A stretch of 64,000 bases of DNA, from the NCBI GenBank assembly GCA_028279885.1, contig JANQMX010000060.1, positions 1 to 64,000 on the forward strand, read 5' to 3'. The DNA comes from Rhodovibrionaceae bacterium (lineage in GTDB: Bacteria > Pseudomonadota > Alphaproteobacteria > Kiloniellales > DSM-21159). Positions 9,277 to 16,940 of the stretch are shown here, one piece after another. Below the pieces are notes generated by a model that made no database searches, was not told the DNA's origin, and saw only the letters and a list, made by a program, of their open reading frames with translations. Each line of letters starts with the position of its first letter. Within the stretch, counting starts at the first letter, position 1. The translations under genes and the position numbers were made by a program.

Positions 9277-10974
9277 TCAGATTTGGTAGTCCTGCGGTGG
9301 GGCGGGTCGTGGCCGCCGAACGTCATCGAACGGCCGAACTCGCTTGTCGGCCACGCGCGGCAGGGCTGCGCCGGTTTCCTCCTGGCTGTTTTTGATTGAC
9401 GAGAGCCTAGCCAGATCCGCATCGCTCAGTGCGCCAAGCCCGATGCGCGCGGCATAGGCACGGCTGTCGGCCAGCTCGGCCGACGAAATGTCGGCGGCAA
9501 GCTGGTTCTGCGTTGCGCCTTGGGCCGGCCGGCGTTCGCCAACATCGATGGTCGGCCGCCTCGCTCGCCAGTCCGTGGCCATTTCGTAGGCGTTGGCAAG
9601 CCTGATCAGGCTGGCCTCGTCGCCGTGCTTGGCGACCAACTGCCAATGGGTGGGCAGTCCGTCCGGTGTCGAGCCGTTGCACTGAACCAGCGCCGGATGC
9701 CCCGACAAATTGAACGGTGTCAGCATGGTGTCGACCGTGAACCGCGTCATGTCCGGTTCGACGCCGAGCAACGGCGGCATATGCAATGCGCCGTAGGTGA
9801 TCAGCGCATCGTACCTCTTCATCAGCTCTCTTAGTGCTTCGGCGACCACGGCGCGGCGGCGCAATGCGGCGATGTAGTCGACCGCGCGGATAGTCGAGCC
9901 GGCGAGCAACTTGTCACGCAAAGCGAAGCCGAGCGCCGAGGGCGTTTCGCGCAGTTCCTGCTCATGCAGCGCCGCGGTTTCGGCAGGGCCGATGATCCGG
10001 GTGACTTCAAAGCACTCCGAGGCTGTGACCGGCAGGTCGACTTCCTCCGTGCGGACTCCGAGTTCGCTAAGAACTGCGAGGCCGACTTCGAGCGCCTCGG
10101 CAAGCGGCGCATCCGGTTCGGGCAAGCCGTGTCCTGGCGTTCGCACCACGGCAACGCGCATGCCGCGCACCGATTGACCGCAAACGGCGCTAAAGTCGAC
10201 CCCCGTATCGTCCAGCAATGCGCTCGCGACCAGGGCACAGTCTTCGACCGTCCATGTCACTATGCCCGGCCGGTCCAGAGAGAATGTGTTGGGCAACATA
10301 CCGTCAGTGGCGAGACGGCCCGCTGTCGGCACCAGACCGACCGTCGCCGTCGCCGCAGCGGGAAGGCGTACGGACCCTGTCGTATCCGAACCCAGCGCGA
10401 TTGGCGTCAGGCCCGCGGCGACCGCTGCGCCGGCGCCAGTGCTCGATCCGCCTGTGAAGCGGCGGAGATCCCAAGGGTTGCGAGCCGGCGGGAAGGGAAG
10501 ATCGAAGTACTCTCCGCCATTGCCGGTGCCATATTCCCATGTCGCAAGCTTGCCGAGCAGGATCGCCCCGGCCGAGCGAAGCTTCGCCACGAGCGCGGCG
10601 TCTCGGTCCGGGATGGACTGAAGCCTGACGCGCGATGCCGCCGTCGTCGGTATGCTTTCGGTGTCGTAGTTGTCTTTGACGGCGAACGGCACGCCGTGCA
10701 GCGCAGAGCGCCGATGTCCCGCGGCGATTTCGCGATCGGCGACCTCGGCCTCCGCCAGCGCGCGTTCCGCTGCAACTGTGATGAAGCTGTGGAGCGCTGT
10801 GTCGATGGAGCTAATCCGCGCGATCGCTGAGCGCACGATCTCCGTTGAGGAGGCGCTGCCGTTATGCAGCCGTGCAGATGCGGCGGCGGCAGTGATCACT
10901 TCTGTACCGGCTTCCAGGCCTTCCAGCGGTGTGCGAACCGAACCGGTTGCGGACCTGACTTCAGCTCTGGCCAT
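9277..10974 (-). CDS. Amidase-signature hydrolase, first gene of the opp/leuCD operon
   Basis: Amidase-signature enzyme that hydrolyses a carboxamide with a Ser-cisSer-Lys triad. The lysine is in GVPFAVKDNYD, the cis-serine in FTGGSSTGAGAAVAAG and the nucleophile in LGSDTTGSVRLPA. One of the two usual glycines before the nucleophile is threonine, a tolerated variant. At 565 residues it is longer than most family members, because about 70 residues follow the catalytic domain (after ARRPTIDVGERR). That tail contains a region like the C-terminal helices of allophanate- or AtzF-like proteins, but I cannot assign it. A TTGACA box and a GntR-type palindrome lie immediately upstream, so this gene opens the regulated operon. 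Confidence 0.88.
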   Translation of the reverse strand: MARAEVRSATGSVRTPLEGLEAGTEVITAAAASARLHNGSASSTEIVRSAIARISSIDTALHSFITVAAERALAEAEVADREIAAGHRRSALHGVPFAVKDNYDTESIPTTAASRVRLQSIPDRDAALVAKLRSAGAILLGKLATWEYGTGNGGEYFDLPFPPARNPWDLRRFTGGSSTGAGAAVAAGLTPIALGSDTTGSVRLPAAATATVGLVPTAGRLATDGMLPNTFSLDRPGIVTWTVEDCALVASALLDDTGVDFSAVCGQSVRGMRVAVVRTPGHGLPEPDAPLAEALEVGLAVLSELGVRTEEVDLPVTASECFEVTRIIGPAETAALHEQELRETPSALGFALRDKLLAGSTIRAVDYIAALRRRAVVAEALRELMKRYDALITYGALHMPPLLGVEPDMTRFTVDTMLTPFNLSGHPALVQCNGSTPDGLPTHWQLVAKHGDEASLIRLANAYEMATDWRARRPTIDVGERRPAQGATQNQLAADISSAELADSRAYAARIGLGALSDADLARLSSIKNSQEETGAALPRVADKRVRPFDDVRRPRPAPPQDYQI

Positions 10975-11003
10975 GACAGTGCCTTCTGCTCGCCTCCTTT
11001 ATT

Positions 11004-11015
11004 ATTGTATACAAT
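11004..11015. promoter_or_regulatory. GntR-type operator palindrome ATTGTATACAAT before the amidase operon
   Basis: A perfect 12-base palindrome, ATTGTATACAAT, between the amidase start and the GntR gene. On the minus strand a consensus TTGACA (11034-11039) lies 18 bases upstream of it, so the palindrome covers the expected -10 region. A bound protein would block transcription of the amidase-opp-leuCD operon. FCD-type GntR repressors recognise short AT-rich palindromes of this shape, and the GntR gene is adjacent. A close copy lies in the lyase promoter at 11904-11913. Confidence 0.6.
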
Positions 11016-11073
11016 GTATGGCGACATTCCAGCTGTCAAGCGCGGCTTTCCTATCTGCGCAGGGCTGATCGAG

Positions 11074-11832
11074 TTACATCTCAGATTGAGCCAAAATGGT
11101 ATTGAGCACATTGGCTCCGCCGCTTTTCATAGGCGTGTCCTCGGTCGGCGCAGTCTCCATCCGCTCAATGAACAACGCTTTGCCGCCTAGCACGTGGGCC
11201 CGCATGATCGCTCCGGCCCACTGCGCGTCGCCTGCAGCGATGGCATCAACGATCGCATGGTGCTGGCTTATGCTGCGCTCCATTTCCGCGGCCGTGAATT
11301 GATGGAAGTTGCGCAGCGTGATCGGCAACTCGACAAGGTGAAAGACGGCTGCTGCGGTCCGCCGTTGCCCGGACGCCTCGAGGACCAGCTTATGAAAGCG
11401 GTCGTTGAACTCGGCGATCCGCTCGATATCCTCGACGTTTTTCGCTGGCAGTACGGCGCTAGCGCCTTGACTTATCTGAAAAAGCTCATCGATTTGGGTC
11501 GTCGTGGCGTTTCTGGCCGCGCATTCCGCCGCATGACCTTCCAGCATGGCGCGAAGGGCAAAGACCTCCTCGACATCATGCTTCGACCATTCGTAGACAT
11601 AGGCGCCCTGGTTCGGCACGATCCGGACCCAGCCTTCGGCCGCCAATCGTCGGATCGCCTCGCGCACCGGTGTTCGGCTGACGCCAAGACGACTGGCTAC
11701 GCGTTCTTCGCGCAGATGGGCGCCAGCCGGGAAGCCGCCATTCACGATCAGGGCCCGCAAGCCGCGATACGCGGTCTCGGTTGCGCGGACCTTGCTGGCG
11801 GGTCCCGTGCTATTGGCATCTGAAAGCGCCAT
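11074..11832 (-). CDS. GntR-family (FCD/FadR-type) transcriptional regulator
   Basis: Cytoplasmic DNA-binding repressor or activator, 252 residues. The N-terminal winged helix is clear: TAYRGLRALIVNGGFPAGAHL, then REERVASRLGVSRTPVREA and the wing RIVPNQGAYV. The C-terminal helical FCD domain keeps metal-site-like histidines (FNDRFHKLV, HHAIVDAI and a late AHVLGG), so a carboxylate ligand bound through a metal is likely. AAGGA lies 8 bases before the chosen ATG. It is flanked by two palindromes, one before the amidase operon and one before the lyase gene, and most probably controls both. Confidence 0.9.
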   Translation of the reverse strand: MALSDANSTGPASKVRATETAYRGLRALIVNGGFPAGAHLREERVASRLGVSRTPVREAIRRLAAEGWVRIVPNQGAYVYEWSKHDVEEVFALRAMLEGHAAECAARNATTTQIDELFQISQGASAVLPAKNVEDIERIAEFNDRFHKLVLEASGQRRTAAAVFHLVELPITLRNFHQFTAAEMERSISQHHAIVDAIAAGDAQWAGAIMRAHVLGGKALFIERMETAPTEDTPMKSGGANVLNTILAQSEM

Positions 11833-11903
11833 GCTCTTGTCCTTAGTGGCAGCCGCTAGTGATGTTTGGCTGATCGGGGTTGATACAGACCGTGGGTCAA
11901 TAT

Positions 11904-11913
11904 ATGTATACAA
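11904..11913. promoter_or_regulatory. Second GntR-type operator, TGTATACA core, in the regulator-lyase divergent region
   Basis: The divergent region between the GntR gene and the lyase gene contains ATGTATACAA, with TGTATACA (11905-11912) at its core. Its right half matches the operator at 11004-11015 exactly; the left half differs by two bases at the outer edge. The position suits autoregulation of the repressor plus control of the lyase. Confidence 0.55.
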
Positions 11914-12046
11914 TCCAATGACGTCCACCTCAGATAGATCGTGGTCACACGTGAAATCAGTGTCGGCGGACGCATATCGCCGTAACCGGCGATGGCAAGC
12001 CGCACTCCGAGACGGAAAACGACGACAACCGAAGGAATCAACCAGA

Positions 12047-12907
12047 ATGGCCGAGCATACGTTGCGCGACCGCTTGCGCGCCGGAAACACTCTCGTCGCA
12101 CCGGGTGTCTTTGATCTGATCTCCGCGCGCATTCTCAATCAGTATCCGGTCGACGCTGCTTACATGACCGGCTTCGGCGTCGTTGCCTCCTATCTCGGAC
12201 TGCCCGACGCCGGACTTGCCACCTATACGGACATGGTCGATCGTGCTCGGCGCATTGCAGAGGCGGTCGATGTGCCGCTAATCGCGGATGCCGATACTGG
12301 CTATGGCGGTCTCTTGAATGTTCGCCACACGATTCGCGGCTACGAGGCCGCTGGGGTCGCAGCCATCCAGATCGAAGATCAGGAATTTCCGAAGAAGTGC
12401 GGGCACACGCCGGGCCGCCGAGTCATCCCCGTCGAGGACATGGTGCGCAAGGTCAAGGTGGCTGTCGACAACCGCTCGAGCGATGACATGATGATCATCG
12501 CGCGCACCGATGCACGAACCGCGCTTGGCCTCGACGAGGCTTTGAGGCGTGCCGAGGCTTACGCTGAGGCGGGGGCCGATATCCTGTTCATCGAGGCGCC
12601 GGAAACCGAAGAGGAACTGGCACAGATCGGCCGAAGCTTCGACCTTCCAATGATCGCCAACATGGTCGAAGGCGGCTCGACGCCGGTCCTGCCGCGTGAG
12701 CGGCTCGCGGAGCTCGGCTTTCAGATTGCGATCTATCCCGCCGCAGGATTCCTTGCCGCCGCTGCGGCCCTCGACGCGACCTATCAGCAGCTCTATGAAC
12801 ACGGCGTCACCAATGGCAGCGCGGCCGATCTCTACGACTTCAAAGCCTTCTGCGACGTCATCGGTTTCGCCGATGTCCATGCCTTCGAGCGGCGCTGGGC
12901 CGAGTAG
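12047..12907 (+). CDS. Isocitrate lyase/PEP mutase superfamily enzyme (methylisocitrate- or dimethylmalate-lyase-like)
   Basis: TIM-barrel C-C lyase of 286 residues, like 2-methylisocitrate lyase, 2,3-dimethylmalate lyase and oxaloacetate decarboxylase. The Mg site is in LIADADTGYGG (D81/D83), and the lyase-type flexible loop KKCGH is at residues 116-120, with EDQ just before it. VRHTIRGYEAAGVAAIQIEDQ is highly conserved in this group. The start was taken at the ATG after GAAGGA. The KKCGH loop argues for a lyase rather than a phosphonate mutase. Its regulatory link to the LeuCD operon suggests that LeuCD and this lyase handle successive intermediates; that is inference. Confidence 0.87.
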   Translation: MAEHTLRDRLRAGNTLVAPGVFDLISARILNQYPVDAAYMTGFGVVASYLGLPDAGLATYTDMVDRARRIAEAVDVPLIADADTGYGGLLNVRHTIRGYEAAGVAAIQIEDQEFPKKCGHTPGRRVIPVEDMVRKVKVAVDNRSSDDMMIIARTDARTALGLDEALRRAEAYAEAGADILFIEAPETEEELAQIGRSFDLPMIANMVEGGSTPVLPRERLAELGFQIAIYPAAGFLAAAAALDATYQQLYEHGVTNGSAADLYDFKAFCDVIGFADVHAFERRWAE

Positions 12908-13414
12908 CAGCCAATTGGACGGGGTCGCCGGGCTCTGATTAGGGCTCAACTGAGCCATCAGACAAGAACGGTGGACGCGGCGCTATCGGCCCACTTGTCG
13001 TCGTTTAGACCTGTGATGAGAGATACTTCGGACAGTGGCACGGTCTTCTCGAGTTTCTCTAGAATGACGGCTCCCTATACGGTCAAAAGGGTCTGTTGAT
13101 ATCTTTGGTTGTGGCCCTCTCAACACCGATATCTGCACCAAAAAATGCTTCTCGAGCTCGGTGGGGGAGGGGCGACCTGCAATCGCTCGAACGGCAGACA
13201 CTCTCACGACATCTGCCGGGACGCGGTGTGGCCAAGAGATCAAGTGACAGGAAAAGTAGTCCAATTTCATCGCGCTAGTGCAGTCATGTATGCCGCAACG
13301 CATTGAAAACAGGCTCTATTTCTCAACACTTTGGATTTTTGACGGTACCGCTGACGGTATGCGCAGATTGACGCATCCTTAAACGCAGCGTTTTCAGTGT
13401 CTTGGAACACTCGG
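12908..13414. other. Intergenic stretch without a recognisable gene
   Basis: About 500 bases between the lyase gene and the left end of the insertion sequence. An imperfect GGGCTC...GAGCC hairpin with a two-base loop lies at about 12944-12957, close to the lyase stop; it has no T-run, so I do not call it a terminator. The longest open frame here (minus strand, about 106 codons) has no family resemblance, no ribosome-binding site and an amino-acid make-up unlike its neighbours. The segment looks like decayed DNA next to the IS. Confidence 0.5.
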
Positions 13415-13651
13415 AAGTCGCCTGTGAAGAATGTTCTCTGTTGGAGTTTCAGACGGTTTGAGGGATTGATGCGGCTCTAAGGAGCGCCCGAATTAGGGCG
13501 CGCGAAAGCACTTCGAGCCAGCGGATGAGCAGGCTGAAGTTGTAGCCGGCGGCGGCCAGGACTGCGTTGGCGCGGTCGCCGTCGCGGCCCTTGAGATAAT
13601 TGCGCTCCATGCGGTGCTCGGCCTTGACGTGACCGATCACCGGCTCGACCG

Positions 13652-13681
13652 CGGCGCCTCATCTCGCGGCGCCTCATCTCG
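13652..13681. repeat. 15-bp perfect tandem duplication inside the transposase remnant
   Basis: CGGCGCCTCATCTCG occurs twice in a row (13652-13666 and 13667-13681). On the coding strand it duplicates a five-residue RREMR segment in frame. It is a simple slippage-type duplication in a gene no longer under selection. Confidence 0.85.
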
Positions 13682-13848
13682 CGGCGGATGGTCTTGGTGA
13701 CACGTCGCACTTGGCCGGAGATCCAGACCCGAAACTTGTTCGGATGGCTGTGGCCTCGATAACCCTTGTCGACGTGGATGCGTCGGGCCTCGACGCCGGT
13801 GAGCGCCTCCATGCCGGCGATCACGGGGCCAAGGGTGTGACCGTCCCA

Positions 13849-13882
13849 CGGGTCGGGCTTCGCCCGCCCGAGGGCAGGCTCC
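13849..13882. repeat. 34-bp GC-rich palindromic insertion within the transposase gene
   Basis: A 34-base block splits the conserved GNP-(aromatic)-DGHTL transposase motif. It contains the perfect hairpin CGGGC-TTC-GCCCG (13854-13866) and further G/C-runs. Removing exactly this block restores ...GNP-W-DGHTL... in one frame, which defines its edges well. It resembles a small interspersed palindrome, but other copies would have to be found in the genome. Confidence 0.6.
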
Positions 13883-15003
13883 AGGATTGCCGTGCAAGGC
13901 CTTGGCGTGGAGCACGAACTGGCCACCCTTGGGCTTGGTGATCGGGGTTGCGATGCTGACCTTGCAGCCGAACTCGTAAGGCGCCCGCGCTTTACCCTTC
14001 CCGACGCACTCAACCTCCGGAGCGTGCCAGCTGTAAAGCTTCCAGCCGCGCTGGCGCTGCTTCTGTCGGCGGAGTTGATCGGCGCGCGAGAGCGGGAGCG
14101 CAAAGGCCTGACGCAGTTCGGCATCGTGCTCGGTCTTGCGCCGGATGTCGCGGCTCAGCCGCCCCAGGCGGGTGCGCAGGAAGCGGAGTTCACGGTTGTG
14201 GCGCTTGAACTGTTTGGCGTGGGCGTAGCGCCCGGCCATCAATGCGGCGCGCTTGGCGACCCGAACATAGGACTGGCGTAGCGGCACAGCGTGCTTCTTG
14301 GCCTCGCGGCCGAGGACGACGATCGCCTTGTGCAACAGCCGCGCGTCCGTTGGAAAGGCGATGTTCTTGGGCTGCACCGTGGTGTCCACCGCGACACGCT
14401 CCAGGTCTTTCGTCTCGAGCGCGCCGGTCTTGTGCGCCACCGACAGGCTCTCCTGGACGAGCGCAGTGAGTTGCTCCTCGCCCAGGCGCTGGCGCCAGCG
14501 CGTCAGCGAAGAGCGCTCGAAGGGCAGCCGGTGCTGGAAGCTCTGCTCGCCGCAGAAGAACTGGTAATAGGGGTTCTCCAGCCAGCGCGCGCACAACGCC
14601 TCGTCCGACAGATCGTGCATGTGCTTGAGGATCAGCAGCCCGGCCACCAGCCGGCTCGGCAGCGGCGGCTGTCCGGGACCGGCGCGGCACACCGAGCTGA
14701 AACGCCCATCGAGAAAGCCCCAGTCGATCTCCCGCGCCAGGCGCACCAGCGGATGGCCGAGATCGATGATCTCCTCCAACGGCGGCTGCAACAGGTCCTT
14801 CTGCCGGTCGTCACGCGGCTTGCTCATCGCTCGTCCCCCGATGCCCGAAACCGAGCTTCAGGGAATCACAAACCGCGCAAACCGGGAATCCTATATCGCA
14901 GGAAAACCTGCCCCATACCCCAGCTTTCTTGCAAAAACCGATACTACATCGACGCCGATCAACCATATCTGTCAGTGGCTTCGGCGTTCTTCACGGACGA
15001 CTC

Positions 15004-15095
15004 GGAAACAATGGAGTGGTAGGGGCAGCCTCTTGCGTTAGGCGCCAAACCGAAGAATGGGGAGAGTGGTCTGGCGCGTCTTGGCCTGCTGGTAG
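15004..15095. repeat. Left copy of a diverged direct repeat flanking the potABCD/hyuAB segment
   Basis: This stretch resembles 33850-33940 in the same orientation. Shared blocks include AACAATGGAGTGG, CCAAACCGAA, GAGAG-GGTCT and GCGCG, with roughly three quarters of bases matching by eye over about 90 bases; many differences are transitions. It starts right at the proposed right end of the IS. The two copies bracket about 18.8 kb that hold one complete catabolic module. Confidence 0.5.
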
Positions 15096-15156
15096 TTTTG
15101 GCGGGGAGGGCGCGGCGCTTTTGAGGAGCGCAAACGGCCGCCCCGCCGGCCGCCGT

Positions 15157-15330
15157 CAGGCGGCCTCTTCCACGGTGCGCAGCAGCTGCTTTTTGTGCTC
15201 GGCGAGGTGCGCCATGTTGAGATGGTGCGTGGGCCTCCAGCCAGTTCTCGTGGGTCTCCATTGCCAGCGCCCGGATGAGCCTGAGGCAGCTCGCAGCGTT
15301 GGTTGCCGCAAGCGGCGCTCGTGAAGGAGC
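15157..15330 (-). pseudogene. Frameshifted remnant of a small hypothetical protein
   Basis: Joining two frames gives a coherent, natural-looking C-terminus on the minus strand: RLIRALAMETHENWLEAH in one frame, then HLNMAHLAEHKKQLLRTVEE before a stop in another. The break is a one-base offset near 15230. Such joined sense across frames is unlikely in random DNA. I do not know the function. It lies directly downstream of the GntR gene on the same strand, and no intact start is evident. Confidence 0.35.
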
Positions 15331-16329
15331 TCATTGGGCTTTGACGAGAAAGGGTGAGAACTGGGGGGCGGGCACGACCGAGAAGACCTTGAGGCGGGCG
15401 AGCGTTCGTTTTTGGGCGGACTCCAGATGCGCAACCAGAGCTGCTGCCGCCGCGTCGACAGATTCCTTGATCAGCAGCTCCACCACTAGACGGTGTTCAG
15501 AAAGAGTGGCGCTTTCATCGGATAGGCGGAGATACTGCTGAAAGGTCTGGGCCGTCGCGACCGGAAGCTGGTTCTGGCGGATGACCGATGCCATGCGCTT
15601 GTTGTCGGTTTTCAGTAGGCATTCGACATGCAGAAAAAGATCGAACTGGTGCAGGAGTTCGGGTGTCAGGTCGGCGTGATCGCGCTCCAGCGCCAGCATC
15701 CGATCGCGCATGTCGGTAAGGACAGCTCGGTCCAGGTGTGGCGCTGCGCGTATCAGGGCGGCTGGCTCCAGTAGTTTCCGGATCTCGTACATCTCCTTTA
15801 TTGAGGTTGCCGTCAGCGGGCCGGCGACCCAGCGGGAGCTCGAGGTTTTCTGTACCAGGCCCCGTTCATGCAGGCGGCCCAAGACATCTCGGGCGACCGT
15901 GCGGCTGACCTGGAACAGGCTCGCGAGCCGCGCTTCGTGTATACGATAGTGTCCAAAGGCTGCGGCGGCCGCTACTTCCTGTTCGATTCCACCATAGATG
16001 CGCTGCCATGACGATCGCGACTTCATCGCCTCGTCGATATCCCGGGGCAGCGTAAGCCCGGACTGGCGAATATCCATGCGGATGGGTTCGGGGCGCCTGC
16101 CATTCCGGGCAACGACGTAGCCGCGCCCCTCAAATCGCAGAATCAGGTTTTCGTCATTGAGCATCCGCAGCGCTTTTTGCACAGGGGCGCGGCTGGTGCC
16201 GAAGAAGTCGGCCATTGGCCCTTCGAGTAGAACCATTCCCTCGGGAAGCTCATCCGCTTCCAGGTGATTGCGCAGCACACGATAGACCAGTTTGTAGAGT
16301 CTTTCCGGTGCCTTCGGGCCTGCACTCAT
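15331..16329 (-). CDS. GntR-like regulator with two successive winged-helix domains
   Basis: A 332-residue regulator of unusual make-up. The first winged helix covers residues about 8-78 (ERLYKLVYRVLRNHLEADEL, TSRAPVQKALRML, wing FEGRGYVV). A second covers about 106-170 (IYGGIEQEVAAAAAF, LFQVSRTVARDVLGRLHERGL, wing KTSSSRWVAG). An all-helical FCD-like effector domain follows (EIRKLLEPAALIRAA, FDLFLHVECLL). Ordinary GntR proteins have a single winged helix. It is transcribed away from the potABCD-hyuAB operon across a 580-base region containing two TTGCATGC palindromes, its likely targets. No strong ribosome-binding site was seen before the ATG. Confidence 0.85.
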   Translation of the reverse strand: MSAGPKAPERLYKLVYRVLRNHLEADELPEGMVLLEGPMADFFGTSRAPVQKALRMLNDENLILRFEGRGYVVARNGRRPEPIRMDIRQSGLTLPRDIDEAMKSRSSWQRIYGGIEQEVAAAAAFGHYRIHEARLASLFQVSRTVARDVLGRLHERGLVQKTSSSRWVAGPLTATSIKEMYEIRKLLEPAALIRAAPHLDRAVLTDMRDRMLALERDHADLTPELLHQFDLFLHVECLLKTDNKRMASVIRQNQLPVATAQTFQQYLRLSDESATLSEHRLVVELLIKESVDAAAAALVAHLESAQKRTLARLKVFSVVPAPQFSPFLVKAQ

Positions 16330-16550
16330 CGGACTGTTTACTCGCTAGCCGGGCAGCATCAGGTCGCCTGTCGTCGAATTCCAGTGGTCTGCAGACGGAG
16401 GCCAGGCGGCTGGGCCGATGTCGGGACTACTCGCTTCACGAAGAGTTAGGCGCGACTGGAGAGGGGAATCGATCGCACTCTAGTGCGGTCGCTCGCGTCC
16501 CACCAGCGCTCCAAGCCAACACAGTCAGCATTTGATTCCAAAACAGCATA

Positions 16551-16560
16551 TTGCATGCGA
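16551..16560. promoter_or_regulatory. Candidate operator TTGCATGCGA (first copy)
   Basis: Near-palindrome TTGCATGCGA followed by AAA, 144 bases from a perfect copy. It shares the TTG-yATr-CAA shape with the operators of the other GntR regulator in this window. Two sites at this distance could allow looping by a dimeric or bidentate repressor. Confidence 0.45.
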
Positions 16561-16694
16561 AAACCATTTTTTATCTTGGTGATTCAGGGTGTTGAGAAAT
16601 AATATTGTGAAAAATAACATAAACATAGAAAAATACATCATTCTTTTGGCCTTGCGCCGCTGTTACTGATCTCGTGCCACAGACAAAAAGATTA

Positions 16695-16704
16695 TTGCAT
16701 GCAA
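16695..16704. promoter_or_regulatory. Candidate operator TTGCATGCAA (second copy, overlaps -35)
   Basis: A perfect 10-base palindrome within ATTGCATGCAAAA. Its left half coincides with the possible -35 hexamer TTGCAT of the importer promoter, and the -10-like TACTAT follows at 17-base spacing. Repressor binding here would exclude RNA polymerase. Confidence 0.5.
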
Positions 16705-16940
16705 AAGTCATTTCGGTTACTATCATAAAAAGGCGAAACCGCTCGATCCAATAGGGTTAAGCGGAGCGGAGGCGGCGCTGTCCGGTAAGCCGTCATCGTC
16801 TAACAAATCACGGGGGCTGGCGTGAAAACCGAAACTCACGATTCTTGCGCTATTCCCTGGAGCCGAGGAATATGTCCGGCAGCCCGTCATGACGCTGCCA
16901 CCGCCAGCAGGTGCACTGGCGCGGACAGATGGCCGGCCGC

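Larger units (their letters stand above)
13449..14827 (-). pseudogene. IS5-family DDE transposase, broken by at least two frameshifts
   Basis: The first about 310 residues are well preserved: LVRLAREIDWGFLDGRF, LKHMHDLSDEALCARWLENPY, then the first catalytic aspartate in VAVDTTVQPKNIAFPTDARLL. The frame then fails. ALHGNP is separated from DGHTLGPVIAG by a 34-base insertion (13849-13882), which shifts the frame. A second shift near 13650 moves the end (VIGHVKAEHRMERNYLKG, NFSLLIRWLEVL) into the third frame. A 15-base in-frame tandem duplication sits just before that. All three DDE regions can still be recognised when the frames are joined, so decay is recent. The family name is inferred from motif layout. 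Confidence 0.8.
13415..15003 (-). mobile_element. Degenerate IS5-type insertion sequence with imperfect terminal inverted repeats
   Basis: An element of about 1.59 kb with one transposase gene. The proposed ends are AGTCGCCTGTGAAGAA at 13416-13431 and the reverse complement of AGTCGTCCGTGAAGAA at 14987-15002; 14 of 16 positions agree. Ends and transposase orientation are mutually consistent. I see no clear target duplication in the flanks, so either it is lost or the true ends differ by a few bases. The transposase is broken, so the element cannot move by itself. Confidence 0.65.
16330..16940. promoter_or_regulatory. AT-rich divergent promoter region between the GntR gene and the importer operon
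   Basis: About 600 bases without a gene; the middle (about 16545-16740) is markedly more AT-rich than everything around it. It contains two related palindromes, TTGCATGCGA (16551-16560) and TTGCATGCAA (16695-16704). TTGCAT at 16695-16700 followed after 17 bases by TACTAT (16718-16723) is a plausible sigma-70-type promoter firing into the operon, so the second palindrome would overlap its -35 box. Confidence 0.5.

Noticed and set aside
12944..12957. Terminator after the lyase gene (GGCTCA-AC-TGAGCC)
   Set aside because: Two-base loop and no T-run; too weak to call.
12983..13303. Minus-strand open frame of 106 codons beside the IS
   Set aside because: No ribosome-binding site, no recognisable domain and an unusual composition; better seen as non-coding or decayed DNA.
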